Below, piece after piece: positions 27,110-34,385 of a DNA stretch of 64,000 bases. Source of the DNA: VGNY01 sp964549635 (GTDB lineage: Bacteria > Chloroflexota > Dehalococcoidia > GIF9 > UBA5629); assembly GCA_964549635.1 (NCBI GenBank), contig CAZJVJ010000004.1, forward strand, positions 1 to 64,000. The letters are read 5' to 3'. Both the position numbers and the translations under genes were made by a program. Positions within the stretch are counted from its first letter, which is position 1; every line of letters starts with the position of its first letter. Below the pieces are notes generated by a model, which saw only the letters and a list, made by a program, of their open reading frames with translations, was not told the origin of the DNA and ran no database searches.

Positions 27110-27454
27110 CTGGAAGCCAAAGAAGTAGCCCGGCGGGCGGTTGAGATTGCTTCAGATAAACAAGCTAATGATATCGTGATGTTGGATGCGAGACAGATTT
27201 GCTCTTTTGCAGACTATTTTGTTATTTGCACTGGTGACAATATCCGCCAGATTGAAGCCATCTGGCAGGAAATTTATGATACCTTAAAGCGGTACGGCGT
27301 TACTCCCCACCATGTTGAGGGGGCTGCTGATGGGGGATGGATTTTGCTGGATTTAGGAGATGTAATTGTCCATATTTTCTCTGCAGCGCAACGCGATTAT
27401 TACCGTCTGGATGACCTATGGCGTGATGCCACGCCTGTAATTAGAATACAGTAG
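27110..27454 (+). CDS. rsfS: Ribosome silencing factor RsfS, probable CTG start
   Basis: RsfS (Iojap family) binds ribosomal protein uL14 and blocks subunit joining when nutrients are scarce. The core ICSFADYFVICTGDNIRQIEAI and HHVEGAADGGWILLDLGDVIVHIFS are diagnostic. Standard starts (GTG 27176, ATG 27179) would delete the conserved first helix. Translating upstream in frame gives AKEVARRAVEIASDKQANDIV, a good match to that helix. The only initiator-like codon in front of it is a CTG at 27110, six bases after a clean AGGAG, giving 114 residues, a normal family length. I therefore propose CTG initiation. Confidence 0.85.
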   Translation: MEAKEVARRAVEIASDKQANDIVMLDARQICSFADYFVICTGDNIRQIEAIWQEIYDTLKRYGVTPHHVEGAADGGWILLDLGDVIVHIFSAAQRDYYRLDDLWRDATPVIRIQ

Positions 27455-27576
27455 TCCACTCTGCTCAATCTGCTTGATGCTTCATACCGAGAAGTCATGA
27501 CTGATTCCCCTGGCTAAACTACAACCAGAAGCCGATTAGCAAAGAAGGTCACTTACTTTCTAAAGGTCTAGCAATT

Positions 27577-27603
27577 AAAAAAAACTACCTGTGGTATGCA
27601 GGT
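27577..27603 (-). terminator. Probable intrinsic terminator after ndk
   Basis: On the minus strand ACCTG and CAGGT pair around a seven-base loop and are followed by AG and eight T. The stem is short (5 bp) but it lies 14 bases past the ndk stop codon. Confidence 0.5.
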
Positions 27604-27616
27604 TCTAATTTGGCCA

Positions 27617-28036
27617 TTACCAGCTAAATATTTCTGTCTGTGAAAAGAAGAGGTTGATTTCCCTCTCGGCGCTTTCGGCTGAATCAGAGCCATGGACTAG
27701 GTTACACTGGATATCCAGTCCGAAATCGCCCCTGATGCTGCCCGGGGGGGCCTTGAGCGGGTCGGTGGTCCCCATAGTTTGCCTAATAGCTTCGATGGCT
27801 TTTTCGCCTTCAAAGACAGCGGCTATGATAGGGCCTGAGGTAATAAATTCCACCAGGTCATTAAAGAAGGCTTTACCTTTATGGACAGCGTAATGCTGCT
27901 GGGCTAGAGCTTTATCCATTTGCAACATTTTCATGGCCACAATCTTTAGCCCCCGCCTTTCTAGACGTGCGATAATGGTTCCAGCCAGTCTCCGTTTCAT
28001 GGCATCGGGTTTGATGAGCACGAGACTTCTTTCCAT
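27617..28036 (-). CDS. ndk: Nucleoside diphosphate kinase
   Basis: A 139-residue NDK, which equilibrates nucleoside tri- and diphosphates. The N-terminus ERSLVLIKPDAMKR is diagnostic, and the phospho-accepting His lies in CNLVHGSDSAESAEREI. I place the start at the ATG at 28036 (AAGGAG nine bases upstream, exact family length); the open frame to 28102 adds 22 unrelated residues. About 215 bases upstream lies tsaB on the same strand; the gap holds no gene I can support. Confidence 0.95.
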   Translation of the reverse strand: MERSLVLIKPDAMKRRLAGTIIARLERRGLKIVAMKMLQMDKALAQQHYAVHKGKAFFNDLVEFITSGPIIAAVFEGEKAIEAIRQTMGTTDPLKAPPGSIRGDFGLDIQCNLVHGSDSAESAEREINLFFSQTEIFSW

Positions 28037-28252
28037 CTCTGAGCACTCCTTGTCAATAATTTGATTGTTATCATTGCCAGCGAAGCCATTCTCGGTAAGC
28101 ATGAGGCACGGCTACCGTCGGTGGGTAAGGGCCTTGGGCTCCTTACTACGCTCAAAATATAAGGCGTAGACTTTGCTTTCGTCATTGTTAGAATTGCTAG
28201 AAATGAGTGTTGCGGACTGTTAGACATAGCCGTTCCGGTATCCAATCGCATG

Positions 28253-28930
28253 TTACTTTACTTTAGGTTGTGTAATCGGTGGCTGTCGCAAGTACAAAGG
28301 CTGAAGGCTTGCGGGGTTATCTGACTCTCCCCTGTTCAGCCGTCGCCAACCCAGCGCTGCCAGGTAGCTGGCACGGCGCAGCCTAACTTCTAGGGCCGGT
28401 ATTATGGCTTGTCTTGGTAGTCTTTGCCGCAGCTGTTCAGCTACTCCCGCGGGAATTTCACCACAAAACAGGGTTTGCCCCTTTATTTTCTGGCAGAGTG
28501 CCTCAACAGTCGTTATATGTTCCTCAACCAGACAACGCCAGTCTTCATTTTGCCTGTAAAGAGCTGTGGCAATCTCACCGCGGCCTGCATTATGTATAGG
28601 GCATACTGGCAATTTGGTAAAGGCAAAGGGAAAGGCTTCGACCTCAAGGGTGCTTATTCCCACCAAGGGAATATTTAAGGCTAACGCTAATCCTTTAGCT
28701 GTACTTATGCCGACTCTAAGACCGTTGAAGCTGCCAGGGCCTCTGGTTACGAAGACCGCGTTGAGTGATTTGGCATTAGTTCTGGCCCTATTGAACAAAT
28801 GCAGGATATTCGGCACCAGTTCCACCGTATGGCCTTGTTTTGTGTGCCAGGTCAATTCAGCTATCGTCTCACCATGATGAGACAGAGCAACGCTGCAGAA
28901 ATCGGTTGACGTATCTATGGCAAGTTCCAT
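28253..28930 (-). CDS. tsaB: tRNA t6A biosynthesis protein TsaB
   Basis: A 225-residue actin-like ATPase fold protein. MELAIDTSTDFCSVAL at the start and FVTRGPGSFNGLRVGISTAKGLA are the TsaB hallmarks. It is the scaffold partner of TsaD and TsaE in making threonylcarbamoyladenosine on tRNAs that read ANN codons. Its start overlaps the tsaE end by 16 bases. The order thiL-tsaE-tsaB with overlaps indicates one operon. TsaD is not in this window. Confidence 0.92.
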   Translation of the reverse strand: MELAIDTSTDFCSVALSHHGETIAELTWHTKQGHTVELVPNILHLFNRARTNAKSLNAVFVTRGPGSFNGLRVGISTAKGLALALNIPLVGISTLEVEAFPFAFTKLPVCPIHNAGRGEIATALYRQNEDWRCLVEEHITTVEALCQKIKGQTLFCGEIPAGVAEQLRQRLPRQAIIPALEVRLRRASYLAALGWRRLNRGESDNPASLQPLYLRQPPITQPKVK

Positions 28931-29412
28931 TCTTTCAAGTCCAAATTTAGAGATGCAAGTATTTGATGGTAGCGTGCGCCCCGCGGTTCCAAGACAATAG
29001 AGCGCTCCGTCTCTGAAATGTAGCTTAGCTCAATAGTTAAGTTTTCCTGGGGCAGCGCTGCCATACCTTTCTCAGCCCATTCGATAACACAAACGCCATT
29101 CCCATAGAGGTATTCATCGAGCCCTAAATCTACGATTTCCTCGATGCGGTCAAGGCGGTAGAAATCTATATGATATAAGGTGAGTCTGCCATGATATTCT
29201 CTGACTAAGACAAAAGATGGACTGAAGGCATATTCTTTTACACCGAGCCCCCAAGCGATGCCTTGGGTTAGGCAGGTCTTGCCGCTCCCCAAGTTGCCTA
29301 TGAGCAGGAAGACGTCACCGGCTTGAGCCAGCTCGCCAAGTCGACTCCCCAGACGTCGAGTCTGCTCCGGGCTATGGGATATGAATTTTAATGGTCTCAA
29401 TCTAGTATGCAT
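28915..29412 (-). CDS. tsaE: tRNA t6A biosynthesis ATPase TsaE
   Basis: A 165-residue P-loop ATPase. Walker A GNLGSGKT lies at residues 39-46; LTQGIAWGLGV and LYHIDFYRLD, then VCVIEWAEK, complete the family pattern. It drives the t6A cycle with TsaB and TsaD. It overlaps the end of thiL by 16 bases and the start of tsaB by 16 bases, which points to translational coupling. Confidence 0.93.
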   Translation of the reverse strand: MHTRLRPLKFISHSPEQTRRLGSRLGELAQAGDVFLLIGNLGSGKTCLTQGIAWGLGVKEYAFSPSFVLVREYHGRLTLYHIDFYRLDRIEEIVDLGLDEYLYGNGVCVIEWAEKGMAALPQENLTIELSYISETERSIVLEPRGARYHQILASLNLDLKEWNLP

Positions 29413-30419
29413 GCCTTAGATTTGAAGTGCTCCCAACCAGCCCGGCGCCAAGGAATGCTTCTTCCCGCAGAGTCAACTATGGTCACCTGCCCCGGTACCC
29501 CATCAGTTATTTCACCTATCACTGTCACCGGACATGTGAGTGCCTGTTTTATCCGGTCAATGATTTCACTTTTTGCAGTGAATAATAGCTCGTAGTCCTC
29601 CCCACCACTAAGAGCTAGCTGTCGGTAATTTGATTCGAAGTTATCGCGGACTGCTGGATGGACTGGTACTGCCTCCTCCCTGAGCGTGGCACTAACTTTG
29701 CTTGCCCAGCAGATATGGGTTAGGTCAGCCAGAAGGCCATCGCTGATATCTATCGCTGACTTGACTCCGTATCGCAGCAAAATCTGTCCTTCACTTACTC
29801 TAGGCACAGGCTTGAGATGGGCCTGACGTAAAAGTCGGTTTGTTCCGGTATCAAAATTAAGCTTTTGTTTTAGCATTTTGAGGCCAGCGGCCGATAGGCC
29901 CAGATACCCTGTGACTGCTATCTGGTCACCGGCCATGGCTGCTGATCGAGTGAGCAGGGTTTCCGACTCCGAGCTACCCAACACGGTAATGTTAATGACT
30001 GTTTTGTTAGCCGAGGCGATGTTTCCGCCGACAATAGCTACTCCAAACTGATTGGCTATTTGTACCATGCCATGGTAGAGGTTAGAAATACACTCCGCTT
30101 CAAGTTCGCCTGGTAAAGCTAGCGAAGTTAGGGCATATCTGGGAATGCCACCCATGGCAGCGATGTCGCTTAAGTTTACGGCAATGGCTTTCCAGCCAAG
30201 TTCTTCCCAGCTGGTTATGTTAAGGTCAAAATGTGTATCCTGTACCAAGCTATCTGTGGTGGCTAGCTGGATGCAACCATATTGTCTCCAGGCAGCGGCA
30301 TCATCACCGATGCCTATCAGTAACTGCTGCCACGAGGCGTCACTGAGATTTTTAGATTTATCTATTAAGTCAGCTAAAAGCTTGATCAGGCCGAATTCAC
30401 CAAGCTCGGAAACCTTCAT
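29397..30419 (-). CDS. thiL: Thiamine-monophosphate kinase
   Basis: A 340-residue PurM-like kinase that makes thiamine diphosphate from thiamine monophosphate. It begins MKVSELGEFGLIKLLADLI, with LLIGIGDDAAAW and ATTDSLVQDTHFD as the ATP and metal-binding segments, and SGGEDYELLF near the C-terminus, which is diagnostic. The frame is open nine codons further, but an extended -10 box ends only seven bases before the ATG at 30419, so the message appears to be leaderless. The thiamine cofactor is used by IorAB elsewhere in the window. Confidence 0.93.
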   Translation of the reverse strand: MKVSELGEFGLIKLLADLIDKSKNLSDASWQQLLIGIGDDAAAWRQYGCIQLATTDSLVQDTHFDLNITSWEELGWKAIAVNLSDIAAMGGIPRYALTSLALPGELEAECISNLYHGMVQIANQFGVAIVGGNIASANKTVINITVLGSSESETLLTRSAAMAGDQIAVTGYLGLSAAGLKMLKQKLNFDTGTNRLLRQAHLKPVPRVSEGQILLRYGVKSAIDISDGLLADLTHICWASKVSATLREEAVPVHPAVRDNFESNYRQLALSGGEDYELLFTAKSEIIDRIKQALTCPVTVIGEITDGVPGQVTIVDSAGRSIPWRRAGWEHFKSKACILD

Positions 30420-30426
30420 TGCTGCG

Positions 30427-30435
30427 ATTATAACA
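30427..30435 (-). promoter_or_regulatory. Extended -10 promoter giving a leaderless thiL transcript
   Basis: Minus-strand TGTTATAAT (TATAAT at 30427-30432) ends seven bases before the thiL ATG. Transcription would begin at or just before the A of the start codon. There is no ribosome site in front of thiL, consistent with leaderless initiation. Confidence 0.55.
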
Positions 30436-30568
30436 TACCTACACACTTTAGGCTAAAGTGGCTGGCTTTTGGAATCTAATTAGTGAATCTTAAAAGGGCT
30501 GAAAATAAACAAATTCCATATATTGTTGATACAGAGCTTGTAACCAGCATTATACCAGGTAGTGTAGT

Positions 30569-30751
30569 ATGAAGTTGTGTAAAGCTAGCGGAATTAAAGA
30601 AAATACTTCCTGCTGGACAAGCGATAATTACACGACAAGACTGAGTTATGAAAAGAAAGTAGAAGAAGCACATAATTTAGCAAAGGAGCAGGAGAATAAG
30701 GAACTTCTTAAAGAAACCGTAATGGGTGTACTTAAAAGTATGTTTAAATAG
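30569..30751 (+). CDS. Possible small hypothetical protein
   Basis: A 60-codon frame encoding a Lys/Glu-rich, helix-prone peptide (YEKKVEEAHNLAKEQENKELLKETVMGVLKSMF). The ribosome site is poor and nothing similar is recognised. I list it because codon use and amphipathic character look protein-like and the surrounding 350 bases have no other gene. It may equally be a chance frame. Confidence 0.25.
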   Translation: MKLCKASGIKENTSCWTSDNYTTRLSYEKKVEEAHNLAKEQENKELLKETVMGVLKSMFK

Positions 30752-30956
30752 TTACTTGGAGAGGCACCGTTGGTAGGGTCGGAGGTGTTGTGCGAAGGCG
30801 AAGGCGAGCGTCTAATTTCAAAAGGCTATTTTCCTACTTAAAGGCGCATTCTCCGGAAATTGACGATAAAATAAGGCTTGTCATTCCATCTTCCTGGATC
30901 AAGGTGGCTGCTGAGCTCGGCCCTTGGAGTGGATACTATGTTTTGGCTCGGCAGCT

Positions 30957-30986
30957 TTGGGTATGTCTTGACAGGCATGTTATAAT
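30957..30986 (+). promoter_or_regulatory. Promoter of candidate ncRNA (extended -10)
   Basis: TGTTATAAT (TATAAT at 30981-30986) is a full-consensus extended -10 box. A weak -35 (TTGGGT, 30957-30962) lies 18 bases upstream. The predicted start is near 30993, just before a GC-rich closed structure. Confidence 0.55.
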
Positions 30987-30992
30987 AGGCAC

Positions 30993-31136
30993 AGATAGAA
31001 GTAGCCGGGGCAGCCAGGGCAGGAGGTGAAACCCTAGCTATCAGCCTACAACTCCCCACAAGACACCGCGGATGGCTGGGTACAAAGCCTGGTGTCTCGA
31101 TGTGGGTATAACTCAGCAACCCCGGCCTATTTTTAT
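30993..31136 (+). ncRNA. Candidate structured non-coding RNA, class unknown
   Basis: About 140 nucleotides bounded by a promoter and a T-rich end. GCCGGGG (31004-31010) pairs with CCCCGGC (31120-31126) to close the molecule, followed by CTATTTTTATTTT. Inside, CCCACAAGACACC (31055-31067) pairs with GGTGTCT and TGTGGG (31091-31106) with a 3-base bulge, and GGCT/AGCC caps the arm. The strand opposite the arm (31011-31054) holds a small AGGG/CCCT hairpin. A closing stem, a large asymmetric bubble and a long terminal arm resemble 6S RNA in outline, but I recognise no conserved sequence. It lacks the SRP RNA tetraloop region and no plus-strand gene follows. Confidence 0.5.
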
Positions 31137-31337
31137 TTTAGCACGTTTGTTTCAGTGAGTCAAAAATTAAGTTGTTAGGCTTATTGTGCCTGAATTTGCG
31201 CTTGAGGTCGTGCAGATTTTTGATAATAGTGGTTGTGGGTGGGACCGAATGGTTTTAACCCGGCAGTCTTTAGGTGCCACTATACCAACTTTGCCAGGGT
31301 GTCTGTGTGTGGATGAAAGGGTTTGTAGTAGCCAAAC

Positions 31338-32345
31338 CTAACATATCCTGGGCAGCAGTTCTCCGCTGAGCATATCAACGATGCGGGATGCTCCGAGCCG
31401 TGTCTTCATGATCACTTTGCCCTTATGCGCAGCGGTTACCTCACCGATGATTGAGGCATCAGCACCGTAAGGATTCTCTTTCATTACGGTTAGAACCTTA
31501 TCAGCATCTTGTGGGGCAACTATGGCTACAAGTTTACCCTCGTTGGCTACGTAAAGTGGGTCAAAGCCAAGAAGTTCGCAGGCAGCTCTGACACCATCGC
31601 GCACGGGTATTCGCTCCTCCTCCACTCTTATGCCTACATTGGATTGCCTGGCAAATTCGTTAAGTGTGGTAGCTAAACCGCCCCTGGTGGGGTCACGGAG
31701 GCAATGGATTTGTGAGGAAGTTTGGAGCATCTGCGAAACCAGTTTGTTAAGTGGAGCACAATCGCTTTGTACTGGCACTGATAACTTGAGTCCTTCGCGC
31801 TGGCTCATTACAGCGATACCATGGTCGCCAATAGTACCGCTCAGGATAATTTTATCACCGGGTCTGGCGTTAGCGCCGGAAATATTTACGCCCTCCGGGA
31901 CAAGTCCTATGCCCGAGGTGTTGATAAACAATTTGTCAGCGCTGCCTCGGTTCACCACCTTGGTATCGCCGGTGATGACCTTTACTCCAGTCTCATCCGC
32001 GGCAGCTTTTATCGAGTCAACTATCCTTTCCAGTTCGCTGAAGGTTAGGCCTTCCTCGATGATTAAGGACAGGCTCATATAGATGGGGATGGCCCCGCTC
32101 ATGGCTAAATCGTTGATGGTGCCGTATACAGCTAGCTTTCCTATATCGCCGCCCGGGAAGAATATAGGGCTCACCACGTAGCTATCGGTGGTGAAAGCAA
32201 GGCGCCCGCTAATATCAAAAACCGCTGAATCATCAAGTTTAGCCAGCAATGGATTGCTGAAAGGTGGCAGGAATTTTCTCTCAATCAGCTCGTGGCTGAG
32301 CCGGCTACCACTGCCGTGAGCCAGTAGAATGGTTTTGTCATTCAT
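31338..32345 (-). CDS. hypE: Hydrogenase maturation protein HypE
   Basis: A 335-residue HypE. With HypF it builds the cyanide ligands of [NiFe] hydrogenases: HypF carbamoylates the C-terminal Cys and HypE dehydrates it to a thiocyanate. The start MNDKTILLAHGSGSRLSHELI and the exact C-terminal PRIC are decisive and separate it from SelD or ThiL relatives. The ATG at 32345 lies inside the end of hypD (8-base overlap), so translation is coupled; the longer open frame is spurious. It is the last gene of the hypF-C-x-D-E run. Confidence 0.95.
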   Translation of the reverse strand: MNDKTILLAHGSGSRLSHELIERKFLPPFSNPLLAKLDDSAVFDISGRLAFTTDSYVVSPIFFPGGDIGKLAVYGTINDLAMSGAIPIYMSLSLIIEEGLTFSELERIVDSIKAAADETGVKVITGDTKVVNRGSADKLFINTSGIGLVPEGVNISGANARPGDKIILSGTIGDHGIAVMSQREGLKLSVPVQSDCAPLNKLVSQMLQTSSQIHCLRDPTRGGLATTLNEFARQSNVGIRVEEERIPVRDGVRAACELLGFDPLYVANEGKLVAIVAPQDADKVLTVMKENPYGADASIIGEVTAAHKGKVIMKTRLGASRIVDMLSGELLPRIC

Positions 32346-33429
32346 AGTCAGTACCATACTGATAGTAAGCGGCGCAGGCACCTTCTGAAGATACCATGCA
32401 GGGACCTACCGGTTGCTCTGGAAAGCAGACTTTGCGGAACAGCTGGCAGTCGTTAGGAGTCTTAACACCACGTAGTATGTCGCCACAAATACATCCCTTA
32501 GCTTCCTGGACTGGTTGCAAAATCAGGGGAAAAGCCATTTCGGCATTGAACCACTCGTACTCTTTCTTCAATTTCAACCCACTGGCAGGAACAGTGCCCA
32601 TGCCTCTCCAGTCAGCCCCAGAGACTTCGAAGATGCTGTCTATTAGCTTTAATGCTGTCATATTGCCTTCTGGTTTAACACCGCGGCGATAGGCAATTGC
32701 AACCTGTGGCTTGCCACTTTCAATTTGCTCCACTAGCATAGCTACGGACAACAGGATATCCAGCGGTTCGAAGCCAGAAATGACGCAGGCAACTCCGTAG
32801 TCGCGGGGGATAAATTCGTAGCGATAGGAGCCTATTATGGCACTTACATGCCCTGGACAGATAATGCCATCCAGCTTGAGTTCACCCAGCTCGAGGAGAG
32901 CCTTCATTATCGGTGGACAAAGCTTAAGCAGGCAGAGGACATAGAAGTTCTGTATTCTCTCCCGTTGAGCCTGGAGAATTGCGGCGGCAATGGTCGGGGC
33001 AGTGGTCTCGAAACCGATGCCGATAAAGATAATTGACCTTTTTGGGTTGTCTCTGGCGATTTGAAGGGCATCTAGGGTAGAGTAAACGATGCGTATATCT
33101 GCCCCCTCTGCTCGCGCTTTTTGCAAGCTGGAATAGCTTCCAGGGACTTTCATCATATCACCGAAGGTGGTGATGATGACGTTAGGCAAACACGCCAATG
33201 CAATGGACTTATCTATGTCGGCGTTAGAGGTAACGCAGACCGGGCAGCCAGGGCCAGATAGCATTTCTATTGTAGGTGGCAAGAGCTGGCGGATGCCGTT
33301 TCGCATTACGGCTACTGTATGTCCTCCGCAGAATTCCATCAACCTGACTGGTCGTGTCGAAAGCTGCTTTATTCTGGCTACTAGCTTTTTGGCCAGCTCA
33401 ACATCGCGGTACTCGTCGATAAATTTCAC
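32338..33429 (-). CDS. hypD: Hydrogenase maturation protein HypD
   Basis: A 363-residue Fe-S protein that, with HypC, assembles the Fe(CN)2CO unit. Conserved Cys34 lies in EFCGGHT and Cys62/Cys65 in GPGCPVCVT; a C-terminal Cys cluster (GCICGDILRG, then CQLFRKVCFP) binds the [4Fe-4S] centre. The GTG start overlaps the stop of the preceding membrane protein gene by four bases (GTGA), so that gene is tied into the hyp operon. hypE overlaps the 3' end. Confidence 0.95.
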   Translation of the reverse strand: MKFIDEYRDVELAKKLVARIKQLSTRPVRLMEFCGGHTVAVMRNGIRQLLPPTIEMLSGPGCPVCVTSNADIDKSIALACLPNVIITTFGDMMKVPGSYSSLQKARAEGADIRIVYSTLDALQIARDNPKRSIIFIGIGFETTAPTIAAAILQAQRERIQNFYVLCLLKLCPPIMKALLELGELKLDGIICPGHVSAIIGSYRYEFIPRDYGVACVISGFEPLDILLSVAMLVEQIESGKPQVAIAYRRGVKPEGNMTALKLIDSIFEVSGADWRGMGTVPASGLKLKKEYEWFNAEMAFPLILQPVQEAKGCICGDILRGVKTPNDCQLFRKVCFPEQPVGPCMVSSEGACAAYYQYGTDYE

Positions 33430-34151
33430 TGGTCTGTGCTTTCCTCGGTGATGGTTTGGATTGGCAATTTCCCATCGGTTAGCTCAAGCAATGCCTGCTC
33501 GGCCAGTTGCAGATTATTCACCAAATCTTCGAGGAGGCTTAGATATTTGGTGGACTTATTTTTGAATTTCTCCAGGTATTTTTGCTTTATCTTGGAATCA
33601 GAGTTATTGATGCTATTGCTAATGTTGTTGAGCACGTAGGTATTAGTATTTTTGTAGTTTGTAGCGAGATACTGAGCGCCCTTAAGCGTAGATTGAAGCT
33701 GGCTGCACAGTGCCAGCCACTGGGGTGTGGTTGAACCATCTGATGACATGACAGGCTTAACCCCCTCGACCATTTTAAGGCACATGTCACAGTATAGTAC
33801 AAAAGGCCTTGCTGACTCCGGGCGCGGCAGCATCTCGGGCAGTGGTATCCACTTAAAGCCGTTGCTTTCCTTGAATGTCCCTTTTTCAGTCACCCGTTCA
33901 CCCAGCCGGCATATCTCGCTCGGTGGAGCCTCCAGTCCAATGGTGAAAAACTCGTCCCAGGTAAAATCGTTAAGCTTTAAGGCTGTTATGCTTGCCTGCT
34001 TTATATACCTCTTCAGCCCGTCGTAGGGATTGACAGGCTTGCGTTCTTCAATCTTGATGAGACCGGTAATAAAGGCCAAAGAAATGCCGGTGAAAAAAAG
34101 CACCAATCCAGTGATTAGGACGGCGTATAGTGCATGTTTATTCAGTTTCAT
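33426..34151 (-). CDS. Membrane-anchored protein of unknown function inside the hyp operon
   Basis: About 241 residues. A short basic N-terminus, then one hydrophobic helix (residues 8-31: ALYAVLITGLVLFF onward), then a soluble domain presumably outside the membrane. The middle has a CDMCLK pair of cysteines near residue 124, then an Asn/Ser/Lys-rich helical C-terminal half (YLATNYKNTNTYVLNN, KYLEKFKNKSTKYLSLLEDL). I recognise no domain. Its start overlaps hypC by about 14 bases and its end overlaps hypD by four, so it is co-translated with maturation genes. No standard hyp gene has this form. Confidence 0.7.
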   Translation of the reverse strand: MKLNKHALYAVLITGLVLFFTGISLAFITGLIKIEERKPVNPYDGLKRYIKQASITALKLNDFTWDEFFTIGLEAPPSEICRLGERVTEKGTFKESNGFKWIPLPEMLPRPESARPFVLYCDMCLKMVEGVKPVMSSDGSTTPQWLALCSQLQSTLKGAQYLATNYKNTNTYVLNNISNSINNSDSKIKQKYLEKFKNKSTKYLSLLEDLVNNLQLAEQALLELTDGKLPIQTITEESTDQ

Positions 34152-34368
34152 CACCTAACCTTATCATTTCCTCCAGTAGCTTGAGGGTCTCCTGAGCTTC
34201 AGCTTCATCTACAACGTTTATAGCGTAGCCTGTGTGAAGTAACACATAATCGCCTACTTTTGCTTCTGGGGTGAGCATTATATTGATTCGACGTCTAACG
34301 CCAGCGATATCTACCTCGGCCTCAGCGCCCTGTATTGTAACGATCTGAACTGGAACAGCTAGGCACAT
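34138..34368 (-). CDS. hypC: Hydrogenase maturation chaperone HypC
   Basis: A 76-residue HypC. The start MCLAVPVQIVTI is the family signature; after Met removal Cys2 carries the iron ligand precursor together with HypD. GDYVLLHTGYAINVVDEAEAQETLKLL is the conserved C-terminal half. The ATG at 34368 is fixed by this signature; the frame extends seven codons upstream into the hypF end. HypC hands the Fe complex to the hydrogenase large subunit, which is not encoded in this window. Confidence 0.95.
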   Translation of the reverse strand: MCLAVPVQIVTIQGAEAEVDIAGVRRRINIMLTPEAKVGDYVLLHTGYAINVVDEAEAQETLKLLEEMIRLGDETE

Positions 34369-34385
34369 AATTTTGTCCTTTCGTT

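Noticed and set aside
28103..28252. Possible gene between tsaB and ndk
   Set aside because: Open frames here lack ribosome sites and known motifs, and they overlap the ends of flanking genes in other frames.
30790..31029. 79-codon plus-strand ORF
   Set aside because: It runs through the extended -10 promoter into the structured RNA, is Arg-rich with no ribosome site, and shows no domain.
30993..31136. SRP RNA (ffs)
   Set aside because: No GGAAG-type apical loop or CAGGUCC/AGCAGCC symmetric loop pattern of SRP domain IV.
31338..32345. SelD or thiamine kinase identity for the PurM-like protein
   Set aside because: The C-terminus is PRIC and the gene overlaps hypD, which identifies HypE.
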